Below, piece after piece: positions 9,281 to 20,855 of a stretch of 64,000 nt of DNA. Where the stretch lies: NCBI GenBank assembly GCA_021521415.1, contig JAIQDT010003797.1:124001-188000 (forward strand). The letters are read 5' to 3'. This stretch comes from Bidens hawaiensis (Eukaryota; Streptophyta; Magnoliopsida; Asterales; Asteraceae). A program made the position numbers and the translations under genes. The first letter of the stretch is position 1. Every line of letters begins with the position of its first letter. The notes beneath the pieces were generated by a model, which ran no database searches, was not told where the DNA came from, and saw only the letters and a program-made list of their open reading frames with translations.

Positions 9281-11188
9281 ATCTGCAAAACAGAGTAATA
9301 AATTCAGATCAGCGTGTCAACAGATTACAACTTCGCCTTGCATGATACAGGCGAAGTTGTTAGCGAAGTTGAATGATAGGCGAGGTTAAATTAAGTTAGC
9401 CAAAACCCTAACTTCGCCACATTAATCAGCGCAGGACGTATACCCAGTTATGGCAAAGAATGGCCAAACACATAGTAGTAGTATGACAAGTATAAAATAA
9501 CTTATTTTCACCAAAAAGAGCTTTCAAATCGGACCGACATAGAGGGAAGGGTTTGGTACACAAAGAAGATCATAACAGATTATTTAAAAACCGATTAACC
9601 TTATTCAATATGGATTATGGATTAAAACGATCGGACCAACCTGGATTACGGATCAAAATTGATAAACAAGAGGTGTGATTCAACTGGTAAGTTCGCCGTG
9701 GGTTTAGGAGTTTAAAGGTTTGACCAATTTTGACCAAGGCTCCTGTTATATAGTTTCTGAAAAACCCAGGATGCGAAGTTAGTTTAACTTCGCCCATCAG
9801 TTAATTTCGCCCATCAGTTAACTTCGCCCGTCAGCTAACTTCGCCCGTTATGTAAGTTAAAACAACTCTGCTCAAAGTTGACCCATGGTCAACTTCGCCT
9901 TTAACTTCGCCCAAAACGATTAAAATAAATGATCAAAGAACCAAGTAACCAAAAGTTTAAAAAGGTTAAACCATAATACCAAATACTTAACAAAATTTTG
10001 AATAACTAAATAAACGGGATCAAATTTCAGTCTTGACGAAAGCCTGCATGTTTTTGAAAAGATCCGAACAGGAATCATACTGATTAAGTAGCTGTCACAC
10101 AGATCCATGTTCAGCGGTATTATGACATAGAGATACAGGTTATAGGCAGGTATAAAACTTAGTATGGTTTTCATCGCTTCTGTGATATGGATTAGGTTCA
10201 ATTAAGCTCAAAATTTAGATAGACATCACATGAGAGATTGTGATGCCTCCTATATATTCTCAAAGCGTATTTGGATTTATCCGAGTCACCCCGAGTTGAC
10301 TTCGACCCGTAGTGTCTGATTAATCACTATTCACATGTCGACCTTTCGATTCGTCTTCCCGATCTTTCTTATACTTTGAAATACTCTTTCTTGTCTCTTT
10401 CTTAATATTTGAAACGAGACTAGCTTCAAAAGGCTTAACGATAATAACTATTTTTTTTAAGACAATAATATAACTGCAAGTCCCGAATCTGGATCACTGC
10501 AGATTACTTAACACTATCTTCGCGGGAATCAGAACACTCACAGGCTCGTGTATGACTGGGTAATCACTTTTCTGCCTATCATTCGGAAAGATGTATGTGG
10601 AGACATGCACAACTCAGAATGACTTTCCACAGTAAATCGAGAAGATTTAGTTTGTATCACTTCAACTTTTACGCACCATAGAAAACTACCATAACATACA
10701 ATGACTGTTCTAGAGTCTTTTAGCCTAATTACTTCACCAATTAAGCACACAAAATCAGTTTATCTATCACTTTCCAAGGTTGGATCAATTTTCATTTAAC
10801 ACCATTAAAGAAACTTCTTACGAAGTTTTAGACTGGAAAAATTATATCATTTCCCCAAAAAAAATTTTTAATTCAAACGCCCCGATCAATTCAAAGTCTT
10901 TAGGTAAACGGTTATCCTGAAGATCTAATGAATCAGCCGGACCGACCACATACAAGTATGTGTCCCTCTGACTAAGTATGAATGACTAATTTTAAGCGAA
11001 AGAATAAAAACCCATCATAAACCGCCCCAGTCGCTTTCAGTCATCTGGCTAATGGCTATTCTTACAATCTACAAGTAGATGCAAGGACCAGACATATTCA
11101 TGGAATATGTCCTTCAGACTTGAGAAACCGACATAATTTTAAGCGATAGTGATGTTTTTTTTAATAATAATAAACGAAGAGAACAAGG
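9281..11188 (-). other. Non-coding stretch of the copia element between pol and the extra ORF
   Basis: No gene is seen over 1.9 kb. The part nearest the extra ORF (9320-9920) is full of acttcgcc and its complement, including a run of five near-identical acttcgcccatcagtta-like copies at 9778-9850. The remainder is AT-rich without obvious coding signal. It may serve as leader or splice region for the downstream ORF. Confidence 0.7.
9327..9360. other. Internal hairpin with the same arms as the LTR palindrome
   Basis: Arms acaacttcgcct and aggcgaagttgt (12 bp, perfect) with a 10-base loop. The arm sequence is the same as in the LTR hairpins at 6368-6401 and 17828-17861, although the loops differ, so the stem rather than the whole segment is repeated. 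Confidence 0.85.
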
Positions 11189-12025
11189 TTACTCGGGATT
11201 GATCATCCCATTTAGCTCAACAAGATTTTGAAAACGGGATCGGTCAAACGCTTTAGTAAAAAGATTGGCAAAATTATCCAGTGAATCAACCTTTTCAAAC
11301 AAAATTAATTTATTCTCAGCACAATCCCGTATAAAATGATGACGAATGTCAATATGTTTAGTTTTACTATGTTTAACGGGATTGTTAGTTACTGAGATAG
11401 CAGCAGTGTTATCAATGCAAATAGGAGTTTGAGTGAAATTCAGGCCATAATCGCGCATTTGTTGTTGTATCCATAAAACCTGGGAGCAGAAATTCGATGA
11501 TGCCATGTATTCTGCTTCGCAGGTGGAAATGGCTACAGAGGTCTGCTTCTTGCACTGCCACGACACCAATCTTCCTCCGAGAAACTGACATCCACCGGTT
11601 GTTGACTTCCTGTTCTGATTGCAACCTCCATAGTCAGAATCGGTGTATGCTACCAAATCCAGTTCTCCCCCTTTCGAGTACCATAGTCCCAACTTAGGTT
11701 TTCCTTTAAGATACCGTAAGATTCTTTTCACTCCCTTCATGTGTGATTCCTTCGGGTTTTCCTGAAAATGAGCACAAAGACAAACTGAAAACATAATGTC
11801 AGGTCTAGATGCGGTTAGATACATTAAAGAACCTATGATTGCCCGATATTGAGTGGGATCCACAACATCATCACTGTCGAAATCAGCGCCCAGTTTGTGG
11901 TTGACGCAGATTGGAGTGTCGAATGGGGTACTATCATCCATCTTGAAGCATTTAAGCACGTCATGGACATACTTTGTTTGATGAATAAACATGCCATCTT
12001 TCTTCTGATCTACCTGCGATCCCAA
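11189..12025 (-). pseudogene. Copia RNase H and end of RT
   Basis: A 278-codon frame with the end of the reverse transcriptase followed by the Ty1-copia RNase H. Landmarks are LMYLTASRPDIMFSVCLCA, the YTDSDYGG catalytic block, RKSTTGGCQFLGG, and STCEAEYMA with the second catalytic acid. It ends with ELNGMINPE and a stop, the normal end of pol. It is separated from the RT frame by a one-base slip in a run of seven A at 12024-12030. Confidence 0.9.
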
Positions 12026-13118
12026 AAAAAGTTAATTCGCCCATGGCGCTCATCTCAAACCTTTTCTTCATGACTGCTTCAAACTCCTGACACATAGTAA
12101 CTCTTGAGGCAGAAAAGATGATATCGTCCACATAAAACTGAACGAGTAGAAAATCACCCCCTTTCCGTTTGACAAACAAGGTACTGTCGATCTTCCATCT
12201 CTCAAAACCATTCTCTAGCAAGTAATCTGACAAAGTTGCGTACCAGGCACGAGGCGCCTGATGTAGCCCATATAATGCTTTGCTCAATTTGTACACATGA
12301 TTAGGAAAATCTGGGTCAGGAAAACCCAGAGGTTGTTCTACGTATACCACCTCATCGACTTTTCCGTTAAGAAACGCACTCTTCACATCCAACTGGAACA
12401 CTTTCATCTCTTTGTGTGCAGCAAATGCAAGAAATAGTCGAATTGCCTCCAGTCTGGCCACAGGAGCAAACACTTCGTTGTAATTAATTCCTTCCTGTTG
12501 ATTAAACCCTTTAACTACCAATCTTGCCTTGTTGCGAATGATTATCCCCTTCTCATCTCTCTTACATTTAAAAACCCACTTTGTACCGATAGCGTTCACT
12601 TCTTGCGGTTTTTCAAATAACGGCCATACTTCCATCTTCTCAAACTGTGCCAGTTCTTCCTGCATGGCTTCAACCCACGAGCTATCCTTCAGTGCCATTT
12701 GATAATTCTTTGGTTCAATCTGAGTGATGAAGCAGGTGTACAAGCATTCATTTATAATACCCGTGTCTTTAATGCTTGCATACACACATGTGTGTTCATC
12801 CAAACTTCTTATAGTACGTACACCATCAGAAGGATTACCGATCACATTATCCAAAGGATGATTCTTGTGAATTCTGGTGGTCTGTACCGGACCGACTTCC
12901 AGATCATTCTCAAGATTTGAAGAGAGTTCATCAGAGTGAGGCTGAGATTGAGTGTGAAATGGATTGTAGAATTCATATTCATCCGTGATAGCTAGAGTTT
13001 CAACCGCACTTGACGAGCTCGGTTGATTTTCATTATATTGAGGCCGTTGTACAATGTCTTCCTCTTCGTCATACAGTAACTGTGAGGCCATTTTCTCATC
13101 AATGTCTGCAAAATCCAA
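11961..13118 (-). pseudogene. Copia reverse transcriptase
   Basis: RVT_2-type reverse transcriptase that would copy the element RNA into DNA in the cytoplasmic particle. Landmarks in order are the WVEAMQEELAQFEK block, GTKWVFKCKRDEKG, ARLVVKGFNQQEGI, FAPVARLEAIR, FQLDVKSAFLNG with the first catalytic Asp, LYGLHQAPRAWY and FYVDDIIF with the two active-site Asp. The active site is intact. The frame leaves the protein after ELTFF at the A7 run (12024-12030) and is also out of frame with the upstream integrase. Confidence 0.92.
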
Positions 13119-14047
13119 GGCACATTAAAAGATTTGAATAGCTTATCATAGTCGAAAGCCTCTGCCGGTCCCATGCTAGGCCTTGGTGATTTGTAACTAG
13201 TAATGTCCGTGTTACAGACCACCTCAACCTTGTTGTTTGATAGATTAAAGACTCTTCTGTTAGATGTCCCAACAACATAGCCAACTAAGATACCTTCGTC
13301 AGCTTTCTCACCAAATTTAGAGTTAGTCTTTAATATCGAACATGGGGACCCGAAAGGTTCAAGACCCTTCAAATTTGGCTTTCTACCATGCATAAGTTCA
13401 TAACAGGTTTTATTTAATCTTTTAACAGTTAAAACTCGATTAAGGATATAACAGGCTATAGCAACAGCCTCAGCCCAGAACACCACGGGAAGTTTAGCCT
13501 CCGCCAGCATGGTCCTGGCGCCTTCGATCAGAGTTCTATTATTCCTCTCAGCTACTCCATTTTGTTGCGGAGTATATGGGGCACTGTACTGATGCTCTAT
13601 CCCTTTCTGTAAGCAAAACATCTCCATCTGATAGTTTTTGAACTCTATACCATTATCACTCTTTATGTACTTAACCTTCCTCCCAACAATATTTTCCACC
13701 TTGTTAATCAAGTTAATTACCAACTGAACTGTCTCATCTTTTACCTTCAGAAAATAGACCCAAGAGTATCGTGAGTAATCATCGGTTACCACCAAAAAGT
13801 ATGAAGTTCCTCCTAGACTCTTCACATTCACAGGACCAAAGAGATTCATGTGAAGTAGGTCCAAGGTGCTGACAATTGAGTTAACCTTCTTGGAGTTATG
13901 AGGCTTCTTGTGCTGTTTTCCTTTCTTGCATGATACACATTGGTCTTCAAAATTGAAGTTCTTCAAAGGAACTCCTAGTACCAACCCATTCTTGACTATG
14001 TAGTTCATCTTACGAAGATGTATATGACCCATTCTTCGGTGCCACAA
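12992..14047 (-). pseudogene. Copia integrase, first catalytic Asp replaced
   Basis: Begins with the GAG-pre-integrase block WHRRMGHIHLRKM and the zinc-binding C-x2-C of QCVSCKKGKQH, followed by the DDE core. The second acid is in KYIKSDNGIEFKN and the Glu in NGVAERNNRTLIEG. The first acid lies in the segment read here as LLHMNLFGPV: codon 13844-13846 is AAT (Asn) where the family has Asp. This alone should abolish strand transfer. The C-terminal linker runs into a frameshift near 13118. Confidence 0.9.
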
Positions 14048-14054
14048 CTCTGAC

Positions 14055-14480
14055 TCAGACTCTCAAAAGATATGATTCTTCATTTGCCATCTTAGTTGTT
14101 TTCATATCCATTACATACGTATTCTTTTCTCTTGGAGCCTTCATCACGATCCAGGTTTCAGGTATCTTGAAACCAGGATAAAGTACGAGTGCCTCATCTT
14201 TAGTAAAATGAAATGTGTATTCTTTGTCACAAATCTGAGAGACACTCAACAAGTTATGCTTCAACTCTTACACAAAATTCACTTTTTCCAACTTTATTCT
14301 TCCATTTGTCACAGTCCCAATACCACTAGTTCTTCCTCCACTTTCTCCTGCGAAACTAACCCTTCCTCCTTGAACTGATTTCCAGTCACGTAACAATTTC
14401 TTGTTACCAGTCATGTGCCGGGAACAACCACTGTCAACAACCCACATATTGTTTACAGCCCTATTTGACTGTTCCTGCAC
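14055..14480 (-). pseudogene. Copia aspartic protease and pre-integrase linker
   Basis: The protease core WVVDSGCSRHMTGNKKLL carries the catalytic DSG. It is followed by IGTVTNGRIKLEKVNFV, a stop at 14268-14270, then ELKHNLLSVSQICDKEY in the same frame. A frameshift lies between about 14100 and 14047 just before the integrase. Protease matures the Gag-Pol polyprotein. Confidence 0.88.
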
Positions 14481-14495
14481 AAATAAAGAAATAGA

Positions 14496-17162
14496 TTAAA
14501 ATCTGGGGACCCAAGACCTTCTGGTCTTGGGTTGATTAAACCTGTTATCTGGCATCCTGTATCTTGGTTGCCCAAAGTTAGTTTGAGGAGAGTTTCTATA
14601 AGTTCTGAAAGGAAAATTTCTAGATGACTGGCTATGAGGCCATCCAAACCTTCGTGAATTAATGGAGTTATAATTGTTGGTTTGGTAATTCACTGGAAAA
14701 GAACGAGACTGATTTCTTTGAAATCTTGGATTAGTCCAATGATTGAAATATGGTGTTTTCACATTCTTACCAGCATCATAATTAGTATTCGTTTTACTCT
14801 CAGTTTTAGTAGGCCTCATATTTCTAGATTTTCTCTGTTTCAGAGGACAATCAACGACAAGGTGTCCTATCCTGTTGCATCTAAAACAACATCTGTTCGA
14901 ACTATTCTGGTTGTTTTGAAATTTCGTATCAAAAGTTGTTGCAGATGTCGATGTTGCGTTACTATCCGTTTGTCTCACATATGGTGGGACGAACGGATTT
15001 AGGGAAGATTTCTTTTCATCAAAATTATAGTCCTCCCCTCGTTTTAGTAACACAACCTCTTCTTTTATCTCACCCGATTCGGATGACTTGTCCGAGTTTG
15101 ATGAGACAGAACTAGAGACAGAACTTGTGACATTAGAACTTGTCTTACTTGTTTCACTCTCATTAACTTCGGTTTCTCTAGCAGAAACTTTTATTGGAAC
15201 TGTCTGACTAATTTCAACATTCGCAGATTGCTGATTACTAGGATTATATGTATAATTATTGTTGTATGGTGGTGGAACTTCAGTGAATCCAATTCCCCCT
15301 TTGATAATCGGGGAACGTTGAACACTTATGATGTGATCTAACATCGCAGAAGAATTTATAAATTGTTCAATTTTTCTGTTCAGTTCCACCACTTTTACCT
15401 GGTAATCAGCTATATGTTTATCTTTTTCAGCAATTAGTTTGGTCTTTTCTTCTAACACTTCATAACTAAGATCAATCACTTGTATTTTTTCAGCTAGAGT
15501 GGCTTTAAGACTTCTGATATCCTTTTCACTAGCTTTTATTTTTACCGAGTAACTGTTTTCTTTAGTTTTGGAATAGTGATGTTCTTCTTTTAAATTTTTA
15601 AATTGAGTGTCCAAACTAATAAACTGATCAGTTAATGTTTTCAATTGATCAGACAGTTTTTCACATTGTTCACAATTAGATTCAGAACATACCTCAGAGA
15701 GGTGATCGTTCACTTCTGCCATGTATGCTTGATCTTCCCCAGTCTCTTTGTCACTTCCTCCAGTTTCGATGTTTACCAGATTTGCCTGTTCGAACACCTC
15801 CTCAACTTGTATATTCCAGTTGTATCAACCGTTTTGTTGAGATACCATAGCCTTATTTTCACTTCCACTCCCATTCTGTTGAGCAGGCCTGTTTTGGCTT
15901 CGTTCTACTCTCTCATTTATACATTCTTTAGCAAAGTGACCATTTTGCTGACAGTTATAACAACGAACTTTTGACTTATCAAAATCGGGTCTTTCTTCAA
16001 CGAACTTTCTACCAGTTTTCTTCATAAATCTCTTTACCCTTCTTACTATCATAGCCATCTGCCACTGCAGATCCATTTCTTCCAGATCATCAGCGTTGAT
16101 CTGATCATAGTCTTCATCCAAAGTTGCAGGGTCGACTATTTTTCCTTTGATGAAAGTCTCATAAGATGCAATGAAGGAGGCATAAAGAGCAAACTGTTGT
16201 TCAGCTGATTTCACACTCATAGGCATCTGTGAGTAGTTCTTGCTAGAAGCGTTGGTTGTGAAATTACTAGTTGTGGTTTGAGGTTTTGAGGAACTACTAC
16301 CTCCTGCTACGAAACATACGTCACCATCCATATTGAGAATCACATGACCATCTGGAATGGAGTTTGGTTCCCCCTTTGAGTAGTAGGCAGTGGATTCTTA
16401 TTTTGAACTTGAGTTTGGAGTTACTTTAGCACCATACATTCCCGGATCCTGAACCTGATCAGTAGGTGTCTCCTTTCGAGCCATGTTAAGTTCAAAATTC
16501 TGTAACTTATTTACCACCGTCTCCAAATCAATCTTCTCAAAGTCCTTATCTTTTCTCATCAGAACATTGTACATCTCCCATTTAAGTGGGAGAGCATCAA
16601 GAAGCTTTTCCACTATCTCTTCTTCCTTGTATTAAATGGAGTAGTTATTTAGTTCGGTCATCAGATGATAATATCGTGTGATGATGTCATCAAGTGATTC
16701 GTTTTTCAGATACTTGAATACTGAGAATTGAGTTTTCAGCAGCTTTGTCTTAGAGGTACGTATCCCAACATTTCCTTCATATCTATTCTCTAGTGCTTCC
16801 CATAGCTCAATAGCAGTTTTGTATTTTTTGAAAGTATGAAGAATCTCTTGTGGAAGTGCCATGGTTATAGCTGCATGCGCTTTACTTTCTGCCTCATAAA
16901 TTTAATTTTCATCATCTTCCATCTTACTGTACTTCTTGATCTGTTCACGACCTTCAAACATCGACGTTGGTGGAATGTACCCGTCTTGAATGCAGACCCA
17001 CATCTTTGCGTCTTGATACTTCATATACTGTTCAAATAGATCTTTCCATGCAACGAAATCAGTACCTTTAAGCAGTTTTGATGCTTTAGTTGCGGAACCA
17101 GCTTCAACCTCCATCTTTACCAGTTCAGTGATGTTTATGGAAGTCATACTTGATCGAAACAA
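14496..17162 (-). pseudogene. Copia gag with two zinc knuckles, interrupted by in-frame stops
   Basis: All open pieces from 17162 down to 14496 are in one frame, separated only by single stops (ending at 16902, 16632, 16398, 15825 and 14496). The N-terminal part is a UBN2-type Gag (LLKGTDFVAWKDLFEQYM, AIELWEALENRYEG, SLDDIITRYYHLMTEL). Two CCHC knuckles follow, [14 protein letters not shown] near 15960 and CFRCNRIGHLVVDC near 14880, with a long Ser/Lys-rich and coiled-coil spacer between them. Gag forms the particle and binds the RNA. That five nonsense codons but no frameshift have accumulated over 2.7 kb is notable. Start chosen at 17162 because it is the first Met of the homologous frame. 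Confidence 0.85.
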
Positions 17163-17566
17163 AACTTAGAACTGAAAAATAAGATTCTGTGTGCTGACAG
17201 CAGCGAAGTTACTACAACTTCGCCTTCTAACTTCGATTTAGACAACTTTGCAGAACTAAACCTCTCTACTCAACAACTTCGCCTGCTATACAACTTCGCT
17301 AGTCACAACTTCACTGAAACCCTATATGTTCGCTAAAAACCGTAGTATGGGTGACGTCAACTTCGCCAGAAGAAAAATGGAGTTTTATAGGTTTAGTTAG
17401 GTCGATTTCGAGGGACGAGGTGGTGATTTGAAGGTGTATATGATGAGTGATGAGGAATAACTGAAAAAAACTATGTTTTTCAACGTAAACTAGTTCCGCG
17501 AATGGTCTAACGGAACGATCTTAACACCCGTGTGATAATCCCGAACCACACAATCACGAGCAAAAT
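17163..17566 (-). other. 5' leader of the copia element
   Basis: Non-coding region between primer site and gag. It contains at least six copies of acttcgc on the plus strand or its complement (17200-17360), as in the LTR and the 3' region. Confidence 0.75.
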
Positions 17567-17578
17567 GCTCTGATACCA
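17567..17578 (-). other. Primer binding site, initiator Met tRNA type
   Basis: The minus strand reads tggtatcagagc starting two bases inside the 5' LTR boundary. This is the classic plant copia site complementary to the 3' end of initiator methionine tRNA. Confidence 0.92.
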
Positions 17579-17580
17579 AT

Positions 17581-17998
17581 TGTAGGTTCCCAGCCGGATC
17601 TACACAGGAGTATCTCGTAACACGAGGGTGCGGGATCCCCACGTATACGATACGAGTGTCGAGACGATTAATACGTTGAGTATATGTAAACAAACGAGAA
17701 TATAAGATAATACTTGATATATTGCAATGCTTAAAAGCCAAGGTAACAAACACGTGACTCAGAGAATCACCAAAACCAATCGTCAGAAAAACTAACTAAA
17801 CAGCCAAAGTTATGGGTTATAATACTCGACAACTTCGCCTAATATACTAGGCGAAGTTGTCATAACTTCGCTGACCACTTCAAGTTCGCTTAAACACAGC
17901 GAACACTACAAGAACACGTTTAATACGAACTAACAATATAAACAATTACATACACAAATAAACATAAGATACTGAACTACTGGCATTATGCACCAACA
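17581..17998 (-). repeat. 5' LTR of the copia element
   Basis: Starts tgtaggttcc and ends caccaaca on the plus strand, paired with 6121-6538. It has the promoter role for the element in minus-strand orientation. Confidence 0.93.
17828..17861. other. Perfect hairpin in the copia 5' LTR
   Basis: Same 13 bp arms as at 6368-6401. The loop differs by one base (aatatact against aacatact) while both stems remain perfect. Confidence 0.85.
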
Positions 17999-18600
17999 CA
18001 CACACACGTATATATATATATATATATATATATGTTGATGATGATAGTGACACCGATGTTTTAATGATATGTAACTCGTATGATCGACGACGACCATGAT
18101 AACGTATAAGATGGTCATACTGATGGTAGCATGTACGACTGATGATGTTGTTTGATGACGACAACAATTCATAAGATGGCGCCGACAGCGATCTCTAATA
18201 TTGGGCGTTTTGTTTACGATAACCCATACGATGCTGACTACATCCCGTACATGGCAATCGGATGATGATGATGATGTTGATGATGATGATGATAATGTGT
18301 GACGATGATGACGACACTGATAGCGAGATATATGTTACCCGTATGATCAACGCCGACTACGATAGCCTATACAATGACCACGTTGATTACCCACACGTCT
18401 GATGATGATGCTGTTTCATGGTGACGGTGATCGATGATTATGATGATGATAACCACTATAATACATGATAACGATGATAACTTTATGATGTTGATCATCA
18501 TCATAACACATATGGTGATAATGATAACCTAGTAGATGATAATGATACAAAACTACATATGATAATGATAACACTAGAATGTTATGAGCTTCTCTATTAC
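17999..18600. other. CA/TA microsatellite and ATG/GAT-rich degenerate repeat, right flank of the copia insertion
   Basis: Starts with a cacaca/tatata tract (to about 18033), then gat/atg-rich DNA that resembles 5816-6120, including aacccatacgatgctgac near 18218. A run of gatgatgat occurs at 18263-18294. No gene is supported. Confidence 0.65.
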
Positions 18601-18936
18601 GAAGTTGTAAATCTTATCTAGAAAATCTTACTAACGGTTAAGATAATACTTCAATAATGGATAAAATTTTAATTTTATTTAAAAATACGATTTATTAAAT
18701 GAACTCAACTTTTAACGAAATTTAATATCGGAATGTTAGTAAAAAAACTAAAAGTAAATGTTTTTATACTATTTTTAAAAAGTCATAAAACAAAAACCAA
18801 AATATATATATAATTAAATGTGTAGAAATAAATAAAACCAAAATTCAAAACCCTTTTAACTTCAAAACCCTAAATCGACTTCTACTTCGCTTTACTGTAA
18901 TTCGTAGACATCGCTTATCCTGGTAAGAACATAAAA
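18601..18936 (+). promoter_or_regulatory. AT-rich upstream region of the B3 gene
   Basis: No ORF. Very AT-rich up to 18840, then a C/T-rich leader with aaaccctaaa (18867 region) typical of plant 5' untranslated regions. A precise TATA element cannot be chosen among several TA-rich tracts. Confidence 0.35.
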
Positions 18937-20161
18937 ATGCCACGTCTCAATAACGGAGTTAAGTTCCTGGTAGATGTCGACAGCGATTCCATGAGTAGGA
19001 TGGTATGTTAATGTTATTTGGTTAATTTTTTTTTATGAAACATTTTACAGTTTTGCAACATATACATTCTAAGAACATTTTTTGGGTTACTTATAGCTCA
19101 TTCCTAAAGCTGTTCAACCAATGTTTGCTGACATGAAATCGAATACCGGCTGTTGTTTGATTTATGATCAAAGTGGTAGAACGTTTTCTGTTGTTATAAT
19201 CAAAGTACTTGATAACTTTTATTTTGGAACCGGTTTGACTGAATTAATCAGAGAACGTTGTATAGAACCTGGAACATATGTTGTTTTTGAGTTTAAATCA
19301 AGATCTATGTTGAATATGTTTACTTTCAAAAGAACCGTAAATGATCAATCCGGTACTATGATATGTATTCCAGTCAGAAACCGACACGTCCATTACTTGG
19401 TAAGTTTTAATTTCTGTTTTTAATGATTGTTTCCAAATTCAAATGTCTTTTAATTAACATGTTTAATAGGATTTCCCTGAGTGGTACGTGATTCAAGAAT
19501 TTGGTGACAATTACATGAATTCGCTTTTCGAGCTTATTGCTCAAGATAGATATATGTTTAAAGTTTCATGTCTTTGGGATGGAATGGGTTGTAGGCTAGA
19601 GGATGGATGGATTGAGGTTTTTAAACAAACCAACTTGAAATGTGGTTCGTTTGTTGTGTTTGAAATCATATCAGATAAGACATTTCATATTAATGTCTTT
19701 TATGAAGATGGCATAGAATTTATCCTTGCTGGTCCAAATCAGCTGTTTCTTAACTATCAATTAAGCAATCAAGGTAGTTCCTCCCAAAACCCAATTCATC
19801 TTGATGAGCAAAATGATAACTCTAAAATCGTCTTCCACATGAACGTCACCAAGAAATTGGTAAATTGAATTTTTAAATTTCTTTTTTATTTACAAGTATA
19901 TTTGAAATTTGTTTTTCACAACATCTTCCACGTCACATTTCTACCAAGATTGATGCCTATGATGGTATGCTAATAACTTTGGTCAATCCCGAAGGTCGTA
20001 AAAAAATGAGATTTCATGGTGAACTATCGGATCTGAAATTCAGATATTGGTTACCAAAATGGAAAAAATTCAAGGTGGAAAATGAATTACAGATTGGTGA
20101 TAAGTGCAGATTTGAATATGACTTCAATGAAGCTACTTTGTTAGTTTCAAAAGTTGATTAG
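18937..20161 (+). CDS. B3-domain DNA-binding protein (REM-like), four exons, damaged last acceptor
   Basis: Exons by GT-AG and phase: 18937-19002 (ATG start), 19097-19399, 19470-19859 and 19922-20161 (TAG). All junctions are phase 0, giving about 332 residues. Exon 2 has a B3-like fold pattern (GCCLIYDQSGRTFSVVI to GTYVVFEF). Exon 3 contains a second copy: WYVIQEFGDNYMN, then FKVSCLWDG, GWIEVFKQTNLKCGSFVVFE and FHINVFYEDG. Exon 4 begins a third copy. Plant REM proteins are nuclear and bind DNA through such repeated domains. The expected acceptor before exon 4 reads aa at 19920-19921 rather than ag. The next AG, at 19947-19948, is also in phase and would drop nine residues. No internal stops are seen, so this is the best host-gene candidate. 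It could be a young pseudogene. Confidence 0.7.
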
Positions 20162-20855
20162 TGATTTGGTGATGTTTGGAACATTTGGGAAATATTTGGT
20201 GATGTGTTTGGTGAATTTGGGAACATTTGTGATTTAGTTGGTTATTTGTATTTGTATGGTTGTATTGATACACTTTTTAGTTTATTGTGTTGAATGTTGG
20301 TTGGTTAGCTTTTAAATGTTTTACTTTTATAGTTTCTTGTATCATATGTTTTGTTATTCACTCTTATTTTGTTTCATGGAATGTATTGTAATGGTGCCTT
20401 TTGTATGAAAACTTTTAATGAATGGTAATTATGGAGTATCTTAAAACAAATCGAAAAAACAAAAAACACTTGGTTAAATCTAAAAATAAAACAAAAAACA
20501 TTTTGTTAAAAAACACCATTACCCTTGTAACACGCTAATGTACATAAACATATATAAATATCCTAATACGCAATACATGCTTATCCAACCATCTTTTCTC
20601 AAAGTTCCTATTTTCAGCAAAAGGTTCTCTGCCGTAAAAACTATGCCAATAATCTATTGTTTCTTAATTAAAAGGAAGGCAAAACTCAAAAAGCTCCAAA
20701 ATATTGGCTCCAAATATTCAAAAACTCCAAATTACATTTAAACACTCCTAAAATCAAATAACACTCCAAATTATTAAAAATTTTCCACTCCACAAATCAG
20801 ACGACAGAGATTTATACTCCAGATTACACTCCAAATTATTAAAAAACAATCGAAG
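20162..20855. other. Intergenic region between B3 gene and TNP1-like relic
   Basis: GTTTGG-rich 3' region of the B3 gene up to about 20430, then AT-rich DNA with repeated actccaaattattaaaaa (about 20763 and 20829). No gene is seen. Confidence 0.5.

Larger units (their letters stand above)
6121..17998 (-). mobile_element. Ty1-copia LTR retrotransposon, probable Sirevirus lineage, decayed
   Basis: Two 418 bp direct repeats (6121-6538 and 17581-17998) bound an 11.0 kb internal region with a purine tract beside the first and a primer binding site beside the second, so the element reads on the minus strand. Gene order in that direction is gag, protease, integrase, reverse transcriptase, RNase H, a 1.9 kb non-coding stretch, then an extra long ORF before the 3' LTR. 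Integrase before RT defines Ty1-copia; size plus an ORF in the envelope position fits Sireviruses. LTRs differ at about 18-20 sites by eye (roughly 4-5%), so the insertion is not recent. Flanking bases are catat on the left and cacac on the right; they do not form an exact 5 bp duplication, but both lie in a CA/TA microsatellite. Confidence 0.9.

Noticed and set aside
11497..11697. Plus-strand open frames over the copia RNase H and similar opposite-strand frames elsewhere
   Set aside because: They are shadows of the pol gene on the minus strand, with codon patterns following the true frame.
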